Shown here: piece by piece, positions 53,080-62,278 of the stretch
Position numbering within the stretch: the first letter of the stretch is position 1
Layout: each line of letters opens with the position of its first letter
DNA from: Lachnospiraceae bacterium
GTDB lineage: Bacteria > Bacillota > Clostridia > Lachnospirales > Lachnospiraceae
Reading direction: 5' to 3'
Assembly: GCA_017500935.1 (NCBI GenBank)
Contig: JAFVXW010000011.1
Span: 1 to 64,000, forward strand
DNA length: 64,000 bases
Notes under the pieces: model-generated
What the model was told of the DNA's origin: nothing
Databases searched by the model: none
What the model saw: only the letters and a program-made list of their open reading frames with translations
Translations under genes and position numbers: made by a program

Positions 53080-53997
53080 TTACCAGAGAACTTCGGGATA
53101 TACACCCTCTGCTTTGAGTTTTGCGATGGATTCCATCACAAAAGGCTTATCTTCTTTATAGGTTACACCAAACCACTTATCGGAAGAATGCAGCACTTCA
53201 ACGGTAGCCTTGCCGGCCTTTAACAGCTTATCCACCTCGATGGGAAGGAAGCATTCTGCCTTAAGAGGATTCGCAGCCACATTGTTTGCAAAAAAGCTTT
53301 CCACCGCTGCATCCAGCTCATTTAAAATACTGGGAGAAAATGCCCACATATTCATGGAAACAGGAACATCCAGCGCAAGCTCGGTCCAGGTCTGACCGTC
53401 GTCTTCTGTAAACGCTGCTGCGGTTTCAGTCTTCACGATCTTGGTACGCTCTGTGATCTCTTTTAAGAAACCGTTCTCGTCAGACACACATACACCGCGT
53501 GCTACAGAGCCGTTCTCGGTCAGGGTGTTGCCAAGCTCATATCCAACCATCGCATAGCGGTACTTTTCATCATCTTCATGGGTGGTCAGGAATTTATAAA
53601 GCTCTTCGTATGCGCTTCTTCCATAGTAATCGTCTGCATTGATAACGGCGAAAGGCTCTTTTACCTTATCTTTACAGCACAGGATCGCATGTGCGGTTCC
53701 CCAGGGTTTTACTCTTCCTTCGGGAATTTCAAAGCCTTCAGGCACTTTTGTCAGTTCCTGGTATACATATTCCACTTCGATATGTTTGCTTACCGCATCA
53801 CCGACACATTCCCTGAAATCCTTTTCATTTTCTTTCTTAATGATAAAAACCACTTTTCCAAAGCCTGCTCTTACGGCATCATAAATGGAAAAATCGATGA
53901 TCTTATGACCCTGTGCATCCACGGGATCGATCTGCTTAAGTCCGCCGTAACGGCTTCCCATACCTGCTGCTAAAATTACCAATACCGGTTTATTCAT
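53080..53997 (-). CDS. sugar-phosphate nucleotidyltransferase family protein
   Basis: 305 residues with the nucleotidyltransferase signature LVILAAGMGSRYGGLKQIDP at the N-terminus, VINADDYYGRSAYEEL (metal-binding Asp) and NMWAFSPSILNEL. It resembles the clostridial nucleotidyltransferase type found beside galE; it is not a clear GalU or RmlA, so the sugar is unsure. GGAGGG precedes the ATG. First gene of the operon with galE. Confidence 0.88.
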   Translation of the reverse strand: MNKPVLVILAAGMGSRYGGLKQIDPVDAQGHKIIDFSIYDAVRAGFGKVVFIIKKENEKDFRECVGDAVSKHIEVEYVYQELTKVPEGFEIPEGRVKPWGTAHAILCCKDKVKEPFAVINADDYYGRSAYEELYKFLTTHEDDEKYRYAMVGYELGNTLTENGSVARGVCVSDENGFLKEITERTKIVKTETAAAFTEDDGQTWTELALDVPVSMNMWAFSPSILNELDAAVESFFANNVAANPLKAECFLPIEVDKLLKAGKATVEVLHSSDKWFGVTYKEDKPFVMESIAKLKAEGVYPEVLW

Positions 53998-54050
53998 GAG
54001 TTCCCTCCTGTTTTAAACATAACTGTTTTTTCATGCTTCGTGTTAAAAGT

Positions 54051-54079
54051 ATTATACTGCATCATTTCCTTTACGGCAA
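54051..54079 (-). promoter_or_regulatory. nucleotidyltransferase-galE promoter
   Basis: TTGCCG (54079-54074), 17-nt spacer, TATAAT (54056-54051). Confidence 0.75.
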
Positions 54080-54114
54080 GTCATAGCACTTGTCTTATTC
54101 TGCTGACTTTTTGT

Positions 54115-54897
54115 CTAAAATGTCACTGCATGTCCGGCTGTGGGCTTTACCACCTGTATATGCGGATATTTTTCATCCATTAGCTTCTTGAACTTTCTGG
54201 TATCAACCGTTCTGGATACCGGCGGAAAGGCATCGTCAAAATGATCCAGCAGCACATATTTGGGTTTTAATCTTTCAATGATCTTCTCCGCTTCCTTTTC
54301 CGGTCGGCCAACGCCCTGAAAAGGCAGGATCAAAAGCTCTGCGCCGGTCTCATATTCTTCCTGTTCATCCAGCCCCATGCTTCCCAGAATCTGCACTCTT
54401 TTTCCTTCCGCACAGATTTCATACATAAAAGTTTCGTTACCTTCCGGAAACTGCCTGTTTGCCGATGCCAAAAACAGCGCGTTTAAGGCATATTTTATCA
54501 TGCGCGGATGCAGCAGCGTTTTTATTTTAAAGAAAAACTCCGGCACAGAATGTCTGGCCTTATATACCTTGATTCCGACATTTCCGATCTTCCACTGCAT
54601 ACCGGGCTCTACAAGCACCACATTGCTGCAGTCCATGCCCTGTTCCATGAGCGTATCTGCCGGAACACTGCCGCAGTAAACGGTCGCCTCTCCGGGCGTT
54701 TCCCGATCCAAAAATTCTGCCGCCTCCATCAGATGATCCAGATGTCCGTGTGTGATGCAGATATAGCGTTCCTCTATAAAATCATCCAGACTGTTGGGGT
54801 TTTCTGCTCCCCGAAGCTGCACAAAGGGATCAAATAAGATCCGCTCCCCTGCCGCTTCTATCAGAATACTGGCAGCCCCATGCCAGGTAATCTTCAT
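54115..54897 (-). CDS. MBL-fold metallo-hydrolase
   Basis: 260 residues. Metal site THGHLDHL gives H50, H52, D54 and H55; further ligands are probably in ARHSVPEFFF and LLDHFDDAFPP. N-terminal WHGAASILIEAAGERILFDP is like UlaG/YtnP-type hydrolases. The substrate is unknown. GGAGG precedes the ATG. It lies 29 nt downstream of the SF2 helicase and is probably co-transcribed with it. Confidence 0.88.
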   Translation of the reverse strand: MKITWHGAASILIEAAGERILFDPFVQLRGAENPNSLDDFIEERYICITHGHLDHLMEAAEFLDRETPGEATVYCGSVPADTLMEQGMDCSNVVLVEPGMQWKIGNVGIKVYKARHSVPEFFFKIKTLLHPRMIKYALNALFLASANRQFPEGNETFMYEICAEGKRVQILGSMGLDEQEEYETGAELLILPFQGVGRPEKEAEKIIERLKPKYVLLDHFDDAFPPVSRTVDTRKFKKLMDEKYPHIQVVKPTAGHAVTF

Positions 54898-54926
54898 AAT
54901 CGTACCTCCGTTTTTTCCTTTCAGTC

Positions 54927-57722
54927 TTACTGCTCAGAATCCTTTACCATGCGTATCTTGCGGTTATCCTCATTATCCAGATCCGCTGTTTTCATACCGG
55001 CCTTTAAAAGCGCTTTCTTACCGGCTTCGCTGCGGGTAAAGATCAGATCACAGCCGCCCGTGCAGGACGCCATACAGGCTGCAAAACATTCTGCGTCTTC
55101 CTTCTTTTTTCCAAAAAGCTCCGGAACCGCATAATATACCCGTTCACCGCTGATGGCCTTCTGCACCTTTAACAGATATCTGGGATCTTTGACCGCACCC
55201 AGAAACTGGGAGGCACATTCCGCATACAGGCTCTTTTCCCGTTCCGTGCCGCCCTGTAAATAAAGCAGACCTTTTTGACTGTCATTTTCCTGTCCGTTCT
55301 GATCCAGATTTGTCACATAGACAGAAATTTCTTTGCTGCTGACAGCTCCCAGCTCGATCATGGCTTCCAGGATTCCTTTTCCGATCTCCAACAGGAAACT
55401 GTCGGGATTTTCCAGCACTTCCACGCGCTTTTTGGCTTTTTTGTGCTGCCAAAAACCATATCCGGCCGCGCCCAAAGCTGCGACGCCCAAAAGGGGACTG
55501 ACGCCGATTCCCAGTGCCGCTGCTGCCACAGCCGCTGCCGCGGTTCCTGCACCGGAAAGCAGACTTTTCTTTTTGCTCTCCTGCAGAATACTTCCTGCTT
55601 TCAGCTTATGATAAGACGCACTTGCGCCCTCAACGGTTTCCACATTTTCCATAGCCGCAAGGGTTTCTTCCCAGCGCTGCCTGATCAGCTTTCTGTCTGC
55701 AGCTTTCTGTGTCATTTTTTCATTGATCTTTTCCAGATTCTCCCCGTCATAAGGCGGCTGAATGCAGGAAAGCCGTTCCAGACCATTGCGGATAAGATTT
55801 TCTTCATCGCAAATGCCCAGAAATCCCTCAAACCGGCGCCGCAAAGTGGCAAAATCCGCTGATGCGCCTTCCGAGGACACAGAGATCGTCTCCTCACCCT
55901 TCTTTTTATTGCTCACAGGCTCCATGCAGATCAGATGCCAGATATTGCTTACTTTGTCCGGCTCACCGCGCATGGTGCGGATCGCTCTGCCGCGCATCTG
56001 GTTGCTTAACATAAAGGAGCCCACAAAGGACGCCAGGATCAGAGAATTGATACAGGGCGCATCCCATCCTTCTCCCAGAAGGGATTTGGTTCCCACAAGC
56101 ACCCGGATCAGTCCCTGATTGAACAATTCTGTCAGATAGCTGGTCAGTCTGGGGCCGTTTCCGGAAAGATCCGCCTGATAATATCCTTGCTTTCCGCAGG
56201 CTTTTAAGGTCGCTTTCTGACCGTTTTTCTCCGCCAACTCCAAAAATGCTTCTTTTGCTACCTCCGGCAAAATGACCACGCTGCCGGACAATGCCGCAAA
56301 CCGCAGATCATCTGCGTCATAACATTCTTTTTTATCCTGACAGATTTCGGCTTCCGTCAGATTTCTGCGCAGAAATTCAAAAATAGGAACCACACCCATT
56401 TCATCCACCGATTCTGCCAGATTGCCTATTGAGGAAATAAACTCTCCGCGGATATAGTCAGTCAACACAAGCAGACGCAGCTTGTCTCCCAGATTCTGCG
56501 CCTCCTGTCTGACGATCGCTTCCATACTTAAAAGCTTGCCGCGGCTGTTGATCAAAAGCTTATCAATCTCAGAGGAGCTTGCCAGTTCCACTTTTCCCTT
56601 GTGGATCAGTCCGCGCACGCGAAGTCTTGCAGCCAGCTGATTCTGATAATCCTGTTCGCAGGCATAGCTTTCTGTGTCATCAAACAAAAATCCCTGCAGC
56701 AAAATTCCCAGCGTTTCCTTATCGCATTTTGAAATAAAACTGCCGGATGCCATATCAGACAGCTGCGGCGGAATCTGCACGTTTTTATGCTTTAAATAGG
56801 ATAAAAGTGCTTTCAGATACTCCCTGTTTTCCACAAAAAGCGCCATACTCTGTTCAGGCGCTGTCAGGCTGCTGTGCGAAGTGATCGCCTCAGACAGCGT
56901 CTCATCCTCCATAAGCTCCTGATACATGCCTTCCGATTCCTTGCGGAATTTGCGGATTTCCTCCGCCTCTTCCGGTGTGGGAAGGTTAAAATACACATAA
57001 TCCTGATGAGGACACAGACTGCCCTCCTTGACCAGTTCCGGTACACTGATCTCTTCGTCAATAGGACCGCAGAGACTGATGTAGCGCTCCCACTGGGCAG
57101 GCGTGGAATCATAAGGCGGTGTCGCAGTCAGGGAAATGATCGTCACATTCTGCAGACTTTCAACCACTTCCTCCAGCGCTTTCTGCCATTCGCTGCGCAG
57201 ATGATGTGCTTCGTCCAGACACAATGTCGCGATTCCGGCATCCTGTATGGTCTGATAAAAATCAAAGCCGGAATAATCATTCTCTTCGCGGTTGCCTTCT
57301 TCATCTTCTTCCACGGTTTTTAAGCGCTTGATACAGCTGTGCAGCGCCTGATACGTGATCGCCGTCACCATTTTGGGTTCTTTGATGTTGTTTGACAAAA
57401 TATCATCTTCTGCCCCGAAGCCTTCCCGCATTCTGGAAAGCCACTGTTCACGGATCGTGATGCTGGGCGCCAAAACCAGACAGGGAACATCTGCCCGCGC
57501 GATCAGTTCAATGCCAAGCGTCGTCTTACCGGAGCCCGGTGCTGCCACGATATGTACTCTGCCGTCCTCCAGATAGGCATCCGCCTTATCTAAAACCCGC
57601 GCCTGATAGCTGCGCCAGGTGCCGTCAAACTGTATTTTCTGACGCAGTCCGGTTTTTGTGACTGTTGTTTTTTTCTTTCTGTTTTTTGCGGTTTTGCCTG
57701 CCGCCGCTTTGCTTGCTGCCAT
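54927..57722 (-). CDS. SF2 DEAD/DEAH-type helicase with C-terminal hydrophobic hairpin and extra domain
   Basis: 931 residues. Lys/Ala-rich basic N-terminus, then an SF2 helicase core: APGSGKT (61-67), LDEAHHL (169-175), SLTATPP (198-204), the GTKSLLGEGWDAPCINSLI segment and QMRGRAIR (575-582), in the style of restriction/DNA-repair translocases. After a charged region comes an Ala/Gly-rich hydrophobic stretch (about 722-758, GAGTAAAAVAAAALGIGVSP) followed by a basic block, and a C-terminal domain of about 170 residues I do not recognise. No nuclease motif seen. GAGG precedes the ATG. Downstream is an MBL-fold gene. Could be DNA repair or defence; unproven. Confidence 0.88.
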   Translation of the reverse strand: MAASKAAAGKTAKNRKKKTTVTKTGLRQKIQFDGTWRSYQARVLDKADAYLEDGRVHIVAAPGSGKTTLGIELIARADVPCLVLAPSITIREQWLSRMREGFGAEDDILSNNIKEPKMVTAITYQALHSCIKRLKTVEEDEEGNREENDYSGFDFYQTIQDAGIATLCLDEAHHLRSEWQKALEEVVESLQNVTIISLTATPPYDSTPAQWERYISLCGPIDEEISVPELVKEGSLCPHQDYVYFNLPTPEEAEEIRKFRKESEGMYQELMEDETLSEAITSHSSLTAPEQSMALFVENREYLKALLSYLKHKNVQIPPQLSDMASGSFISKCDKETLGILLQGFLFDDTESYACEQDYQNQLAARLRVRGLIHKGKVELASSSEIDKLLINSRGKLLSMEAIVRQEAQNLGDKLRLLVLTDYIRGEFISSIGNLAESVDEMGVVPIFEFLRRNLTEAEICQDKKECYDADDLRFAALSGSVVILPEVAKEAFLELAEKNGQKATLKACGKQGYYQADLSGNGPRLTSYLTELFNQGLIRVLVGTKSLLGEGWDAPCINSLILASFVGSFMLSNQMRGRAIRTMRGEPDKVSNIWHLICMEPVSNKKKGEETISVSSEGASADFATLRRRFEGFLGICDEENLIRNGLERLSCIQPPYDGENLEKINEKMTQKAADRKLIRQRWEETLAAMENVETVEGASASYHKLKAGSILQESKKKSLLSGAGTAAAAVAAAALGIGVSPLLGVAALGAAGYGFWQHKKAKKRVEVLENPDSFLLEIGKGILEAMIELGAVSSKEISVYVTNLDQNGQENDSQKGLLYLQGGTEREKSLYAECASQFLGAVKDPRYLLKVQKAISGERVYYAVPELFGKKKEDAECFAACMASCTGGCDLIFTRSEAGKKALLKAGMKTADLDNEDNRKIRMVKDSEQ

Positions 57723-57776
57723 ATCTGAAACCTCATTGCCGGGAATAAGCTTCCCACATCGTTATTTATTGTTCCC

Positions 57777-57805
57777 ATTATACATTTTTACAGAACACTT
57801 TTCAA
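57777..57805 (-). promoter_or_regulatory. helicase-MBL promoter
   Basis: TTGAAA (57805-57800), 17-nt spacer, TATAAT (57782-57777). It overlaps the upstream region of the divergent niaR promoter. Confidence 0.75.
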
Positions 57806-57819
57806 CAACTGTACGACTG

Positions 57820-57828
57820 TGCTATACT
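57820..57828 (+). promoter_or_regulatory. niaR promoter (extended -10)
   Basis: TGCTATACT (57820-57828). A possible -35 TTCAAC at 57801 lies inside the divergent helicase promoter, so the two promoters probably compete. Confidence 0.6.
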
Positions 57829-57878
57829 TTTATAAGATTAATGAAATTCACCGGCCAGGTGCCAGCAAAGGATATCCC

Positions 57879-58388
57879 ATGAATAATGTAGAACGCAGAG
57901 AACAGATCATTCAGATACTGAAAAATACCCAGATCCCCGTTTCCGGAAGCCGCCTTGCCTCCCTGCTTGGCGTCAGCCGCCAGGTCATCGTGCAGGACAT
58001 TGCCCTGCTGCGTACCCAGATGTCCATTCTTGCCACTGCCCAGGGATATCTGATCTATACACCTGCCAAGGAGCCCTGCCGCCGTTCCTTTCTGGTGCGC
58101 CACAGCTCCGAACAGATCTTTGATGAACTGACCACCATCGTTTCTGCCGGCGGCCACGTGATCGATGTGATCGTAGAGCATGATGTATACGGACAGATCA
58201 CTGCCGATCTGAACCTGCGCACACTTCAGGATGTGGAACGTTTCTGCGGTCTGCTTGCACAGAGTACCTCAGGTCCGCTGTTTCCGATTTCCGCAGGTAT
58301 ACACCTCCATACTGTGGAAGCGGATTCTGCCGTTGTGCTGGATGAAATCGAGCTTGCTTTAAAACAGAAGGGATATTTGATACCGTAA
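57879..58388 (+). CDS. niaR: NiaR-type transcriptional repressor (HTH_11 + 3H domain)
   Basis: 169 residues from the ATG at 57879; the frame runs further back without a ribosome site. N-terminal winged HTH (RREQIIQILKNTQIPVSGSR, LLGVSRQVIVQDIALLR), then a 3H domain with the conserved histidines in VRHSSEQ, VEHDVYG and GIHLHTVEADS. NiaR (YrxA) represses NAD-synthesis and niacin-uptake genes with nicotinic acid as effector. No NAD gene is adjacent; the convergent PfoR-like gene has a palindromic operator at its promoter. Confidence 0.87.
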   Translation: MNNVERREQIIQILKNTQIPVSGSRLASLLGVSRQVIVQDIALLRTQMSILATAQGYLIYTPAKEPCRRSFLVRHSSEQIFDELTTIVSAGGHVIDVIVEHDVYGQITADLNLRTLQDVERFCGLLAQSTSGPLFPISAGIHLHTVEADSAVVLDEIELALKQKGYLIP

Positions 58389-58403
58389 TCGTATATGTAT
58401 AAC

Positions 58404-58443
58404 AAATGAGGTACACAGCCGTTCCGGGCTGCATACCTCATTT
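58404..58443. terminator. bidirectional terminator, niaR / EIIC-like gene
   Basis: 10-bp stem AAATGAGGTA/TACCTCATTT with inner CAGCC/GGCTG, U-tracts on both sides, between convergent genes. Confidence 0.88.
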
Positions 58444-58455
58444 TTCATTTCCATA

Positions 58456-59529
58456 TCAAAGCTTCAGATCGCCTTCTTTGATCCAGCCCATTTTTCTTAA
58501 AATCTCACCAAACACCCAGCTTAATACCGCAGGAAGCACAAAACAGATCAGCACCAGACCGATCCAATCCATGGAAGTCACTGCTGCTTTGGTGCCTGCT
58601 GCAATGTCGTTGAGCCAGCCGGTATACACACCGATCTGACCGACAAGTCCGCAGGTTCCCATACCGGAAGAAACGGCAGGGCCATTCATTTTCAGACCAA
58701 ATACACAGGTTGCCAGAGGACCGGTGATGGCAGAAGCAAGAGTGGGCGCGATCCAGATTCTGGGATTTTTCACAATATTGCCCATCTGCAGCATGCTGGT
58801 GCCAAGTCCCTGGGAAACCAGACCGCCCCATTTATTTTCCTTAAAGCTCATTACCGCAAAACCGATCATCTGCGCACAGCAGCCTGCCACAGCCGCACCG
58901 CCTGCAAGACCTGTCAGTCCCAGTGCCGCACAGATGGCTGCACTGCTGATAGGCAAAGTCAATGCAATGCCCACAATAACAGAAACTAAAATTCCCATAA
59001 AGAAGGGCTGCAATTCTGTTGCCCACATGATCAGCTGACCCACGGAGCTTGCTGCGCTGCCGATGGCAGGTGCGCACCATTTTGCCACAAGTACGCCGAC
59101 CATAATGGTTACCAGCGGTGTTACCAGAATATCCACTTTTGTCTCTTTGGAAATCGCCTTACCGCATTCTGCCGCAATGATCGCCACGATCAGAACTGCC
59201 AGAGGACCGCCTGCGCCGCCAAGCGTATTGGCTGCAGAACCAACAGCAAGCAAGGAAAACAATACCAGCGGAGGCGCCTGCAGTGCATAACCGATCGCCA
59301 CTGCCATCGCCGGACCGGAAACAGCCTTGGCATAACCGCCAACTTCCACCAGCAGTTCACTGCCGATCTGCTCTCCCAGTGTGGCGATGATCGTACCGAT
59401 CAGCAGGGAAGCAAACAAGCCCTGCGCCATTGCTCCCAACGCATCAATACCGTATCTTTTTGCCGAAAATAAAATGTTTTTCCGTTTCAGAAATGCCAGA
59501 AAGGCATTCTCTTTTTTTTCTGTACTCAT
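58456..59529 (-). CDS. EIIC-type membrane protein, PfoR-like (COG3641)
   Basis: 357 residues from the ATG at 59529 (GGAG 10 nt upstream); an upstream in-frame ATG at 59568 lacks a ribosome site and precedes the likely transcript start. About ten transmembrane helices, Gly/Ala-rich, with GYALQAPPLVLFSLLAVGSA, GGAGGPLAVLIVAI, ILVTPLVTIMVGVLVAKW, LPISSAAICAALGL and SKNG-like KMNGPAVSSGMGTCGLVGQI. The family is related to PTS EIIC but has no EIIA or EIIB partner here, and PfoR itself is only a putative regulator. Its promoter carries a palindrome likely bound by NiaR, suggesting a role in niacin or pyridine uptake. Confidence 0.82.
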   Translation of the reverse strand: MSTEKKENAFLAFLKRKNILFSAKRYGIDALGAMAQGLFASLLIGTIIATLGEQIGSELLVEVGGYAKAVSGPAMAVAIGYALQAPPLVLFSLLAVGSAANTLGGAGGPLAVLIVAIIAAECGKAISKETKVDILVTPLVTIMVGVLVAKWCAPAIGSAASSVGQLIMWATELQPFFMGILVSVIVGIALTLPISSAAICAALGLTGLAGGAAVAGCCAQMIGFAVMSFKENKWGGLVSQGLGTSMLQMGNIVKNPRIWIAPTLASAITGPLATCVFGLKMNGPAVSSGMGTCGLVGQIGVYTGWLNDIAAGTKAAVTSMDWIGLVLICFVLPAVLSWVFGEILRKMGWIKEGDLKL

Positions 59530-59556
59530 CCTGTTTATTCTCCTTTGTCTATACAC

Positions 59557-59584
59557 ATTACAAGTCAAACTTTACACCTGACAA
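59557..59584 (-). promoter_or_regulatory. promoter of the PfoR-like gene
   Basis: TTGTCA (59584-59579), 16-nt spacer, TGTAAT (59562-59557) on the minus strand. The -35 lies inside the palindrome. Confidence 0.6.
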
Positions 59585-59593
59585 GACAGGTGT
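59574..59593. promoter_or_regulatory. 20-bp palindrome, candidate NiaR operator
   Basis: ACACCTG-ACAAGA-CAGGTGT: perfect 7-bp arms around a 6-bp centre, overlapping the -35 of the PfoR-like gene. The size and the ACACCTGTCTTG-type sequence resemble NiaR sites as I remember them. niaR is the convergent neighbour. Confidence 0.65.
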
Positions 59594-59665
59594 TTTGCCT
59601 GTAATAAAATAGCACAGTTTTTTTTGCTTTTCAATAAATGCATAGGAAAAAATACAATTTTGCAG

Positions 59666-59671
59666 TATAAT
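59666..59671 (+). promoter_or_regulatory. -10 of the URO-D/fucosidase operon
   Basis: TATAAT at 59666-59671, 35 nt before the ATG. No good -35 at the right distance, so an activator may be needed. Confidence 0.5.
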
Positions 59672-59705
59672 CAGAATAACTTACAAAAGAAAAAGGAGTA
59701 TCCGT

Positions 59706-60845
59706 ATGCTTTCACTCGATATTGAACAATTCTGGAAGGACGAGGAACTTGCCCACAAGGAAAACTGCTTTTCAAAAACAGCTCCCCAGGTGGCTCTTGG
59801 CATCCGCATGAGCGATGAATGTGTATTTGCCGAGCTTGGCGAAGAAGGAAAACCCTGGGGATACACCGATCCCGCCCGCCGCTATGAGTTAAACTGCCGC
59901 TACAACGAAAAGGCGGTCAAGATCGTAGGCAGACCTCTGCTTGCCGAAAACGATCCCGCCAAAATGCCCAAGGTCACCATCCCCGAATTTCGCCAGATCG
60001 GTGAAGTCTTCGGCGGTGCCTATGTCTATGACGGCTCTACCACCTGGTTAAAGGGAAGTCTGACTGATGCAGACAGCTTAAAAAAGAAGCTGGACGAAGT
60101 GGACTGTCTGACCCGCGACCCGGAAAATTTCCGCCGTTTTGTCCTGCCTGCCGGCTGGGAGGAAACCTGCAAAAAAGCTTATGAGCTTTACGGTCTGCGC
60201 CCTGCACAGTACATGGGTGTACGCGGCCCTGTAACACTGGCCACATCCTGCTTTGGCATCGAAAATCTTCTTTTCCTTTATTATGATGACGAAGAGCTTT
60301 TCACCCGTTTTGCAGACACCATCGCAGATGTGATCGAATGCTATATCGAACTGTTTATCACCGAATCCGGCCATACCCACGAAAATTTTGTGCATGGCTT
60401 CCACTTTAACGATGATGATTCCAACCTGATGACCCCTGACATGTATAAGGCGTTCGGCTATCGCGTACTGGACCGTATTTTCAGAAAATACAGCCCCGAT
60501 CCCGGCGATATCCGCTATCAGCATTCCGATTCTGCCATGGGCCATCTGATGCCGCTTCTGGCTGATTTTAACCTGACCGGCTGTAATTTTGGTCCCACCA
60601 TCTCCGTGCAGGAAATCCGCAGATACATGCCCAATACCCGTATCGACGGCCAGCTTGCGCCTTTTACCTTTATGCGCAACAACGAAGCCGATATCATCGC
60701 AGAAGTCAAACGCGACTGCGAAGCCATCAAATCCTGCGGCAGCCGCGGCTTAAACCTGACCACTGCCGGTTCCATCAACAACGGCTCCCTGCTGACCAGC
60801 ATGCGTACCGTTATGGCAGCGATCCAGAATTACGGAAGATATTAA
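59706..60845 (+). CDS. uroporphyrinogen decarboxylase-like protein (URO-D superfamily)
   Basis: 379 residues. The TIM-barrel URO-D fold is suggested by VRGPVTLATSCFGIENLLFL, FHFNDDDSNLMTPDMYKAFG, RYQHSDSAMGHLMPLLADFN and GPTISVQEIRRYMPNTRI. This is the URO-D/corrinoid methyltransferase superfamily, but the Zn-thiolate HxCx pattern of methyltransferases is not evident (HSDS instead) and no heme genes are near, so neither classical function is supported. AAAGGAG precedes the ATG. First gene of an operon with a GH29 fucosidase and a sugar isomerase-like gene. Confidence 0.8.
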   Translation: MLSLDIEQFWKDEELAHKENCFSKTAPQVALGIRMSDECVFAELGEEGKPWGYTDPARRYELNCRYNEKAVKIVGRPLLAENDPAKMPKVTIPEFRQIGEVFGGAYVYDGSTTWLKGSLTDADSLKKKLDEVDCLTRDPENFRRFVLPAGWEETCKKAYELYGLRPAQYMGVRGPVTLATSCFGIENLLFLYYDDEELFTRFADTIADVIECYIELFITESGHTHENFVHGFHFNDDDSNLMTPDMYKAFGYRVLDRIFRKYSPDPGDIRYQHSDSAMGHLMPLLADFNLTGCNFGPTISVQEIRRYMPNTRIDGQLAPFTFMRNNEADIIAEVKRDCEAIKSCGSRGLNLTTAGSINNGSLLTSMRTVMAAIQNYGRY

Positions 60846-60923
60846 TACAAAGAAATCAATCTAAGCACAGATAGGAAACATTTTCGGCAGAAAGCTGTCC
60901 GCAATCACAGAAGGAGGCCAACT

Positions 60924-62246
60924 ATGGATTTCAACAGCAAAGAAGCACGTGCAAAACGTCTGGAATGGTTTCAGTATGACCGTTTCGGCATGTTCATCCA
61001 CTGGGGATTATATGCGATCCCGGCCCGCGGCGAATGGGTACGCTATTATGAAGGCATTGACGATGAACACTACGAACCTTATTTTCATGAGTTTAATCCC
61101 ATCCACTACGATCCCCGTCAGTGGGCACGCATTGCCAAAGCCGCCGGTATGAAATATGCTGTGCTGACAGCCAAGCATCATGACGGATTCTGCCTGTTTG
61201 ACAGCAAATACACGGATTTTAAATCCACCAACACCCCCTGCGGCAAAGACCTTGTCCGTGAATTTCTGGATGCCTTCCGCGCAGAAGGCTTAAAAGTCGG
61301 TCTCTACTACTCCCTGCTTGACTGGCATCATCCCGATTATCCTGATTTTGACGGCATCATCCACACCAAAGAATGGCGTGCCGCCCATCCCCGCACAGGC
61401 TTTGACACCTATCTGACCTATATGCATAACCAGATTGAAGAGCTGCTCACAGGCTACGGCAAACTGGATATCATGTGGTTTGACTACTCCTACGGCGAGA
61501 TGCGCGGTGAAAAATGGGGTGCCTCCAAAATTGTGGAAATGGTGCGCAAATATCAGCCCGACCTGCTGATGGATGACCGCCTCGAAGGCGCCGGAGGCTC
61601 TGTCGGCAGTATCGCAACCGCCGATCCTCTCCCCTATTCCGGCGACTTTATGTGCCCGGAATGTCTGGTTCCCTTTGAATGTCCCCGCAATGAGACCGGC
61701 GAACCGATTCCCTGGGAATCCGGCATGACCTTAAACGATCACTGGGGCTACGCCAGCGCGGACAACAATTACAAAACCGCCTGCGACGTGGTCAGAGATT
61801 TAAGTGACTGTGTCAGCAAAAACGGCAATTTCATCTTAAATGTAGGTCCTGATGCTCTGGGACGCATCCCTGCACAGGCCGCCAGAATCCTTGGCGAAGT
61901 GGGCGAATGGCTGCAGATCAACGGCGACAGCATTTACGGCTGCTGCATGGCAGAAAACATGCAGTATCATGACTTTGGGCGTTACACCAAAAAGGGGAAC
62001 AAACTGTATCTGCACCTTTATGAAAAAACCAACCGTCCGGTGCGTCTTGCCGGTATCCTTGACCGGATTGAACGGATTCGCCTGTTAAGAGACGGATCTG
62101 AAGTGGCACTTTTGGACCCCAATTCCTTTCACGGTCCAATCTACAAACAGTTCCCCGGTGACGCCTTCTTTTTCTTCGGCGGACGAAGCGAAGAGCTGCC
62201 GGATCCCTGGGATACGGTATTTGAGATCACATTGAAGGCAGATTAA
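60924..62246 (+). CDS. GH29 alpha-L-fucosidase
   Basis: 440 residues, no signal peptide, so a cytoplasmic exo-fucosidase is likely. Family features: WFQYDRFGMFIHWGLYAIPA, YAVLTAKHHDGFCLFDS and the nucleophile Asp187 in DIMWFDYSYGE. C-terminal beta-sandwich follows from about residue 345. AAGGAGG precedes the ATG. Intracellular fucosides would have to be imported by a transporter not found in this window. Confidence 0.93.
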   Translation: MDFNSKEARAKRLEWFQYDRFGMFIHWGLYAIPARGEWVRYYEGIDDEHYEPYFHEFNPIHYDPRQWARIAKAAGMKYAVLTAKHHDGFCLFDSKYTDFKSTNTPCGKDLVREFLDAFRAEGLKVGLYYSLLDWHHPDYPDFDGIIHTKEWRAAHPRTGFDTYLTYMHNQIEELLTGYGKLDIMWFDYSYGEMRGEKWGASKIVEMVRKYQPDLLMDDRLEGAGGSVGSIATADPLPYSGDFMCPECLVPFECPRNETGEPIPWESGMTLNDHWGYASADNNYKTACDVVRDLSDCVSKNGNFILNVGPDALGRIPAQAARILGEVGEWLQINGDSIYGCCMAENMQYHDFGRYTKKGNKLYLHLYEKTNRPVRLAGILDRIERIRLLRDGSEVALLDPNSFHGPIYKQFPGDAFFFFGGRSEELPDPWDTVFEITLKAD

Positions 62247-62278
62247 GGTGACATGAAAAACAGATTGAGGTACTCCCC

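Noticed and set aside
59530-59568. Longer start of the PfoR-like gene
   Set aside because: No ribosome site, and the likely transcript starts downstream of or within this stretch.
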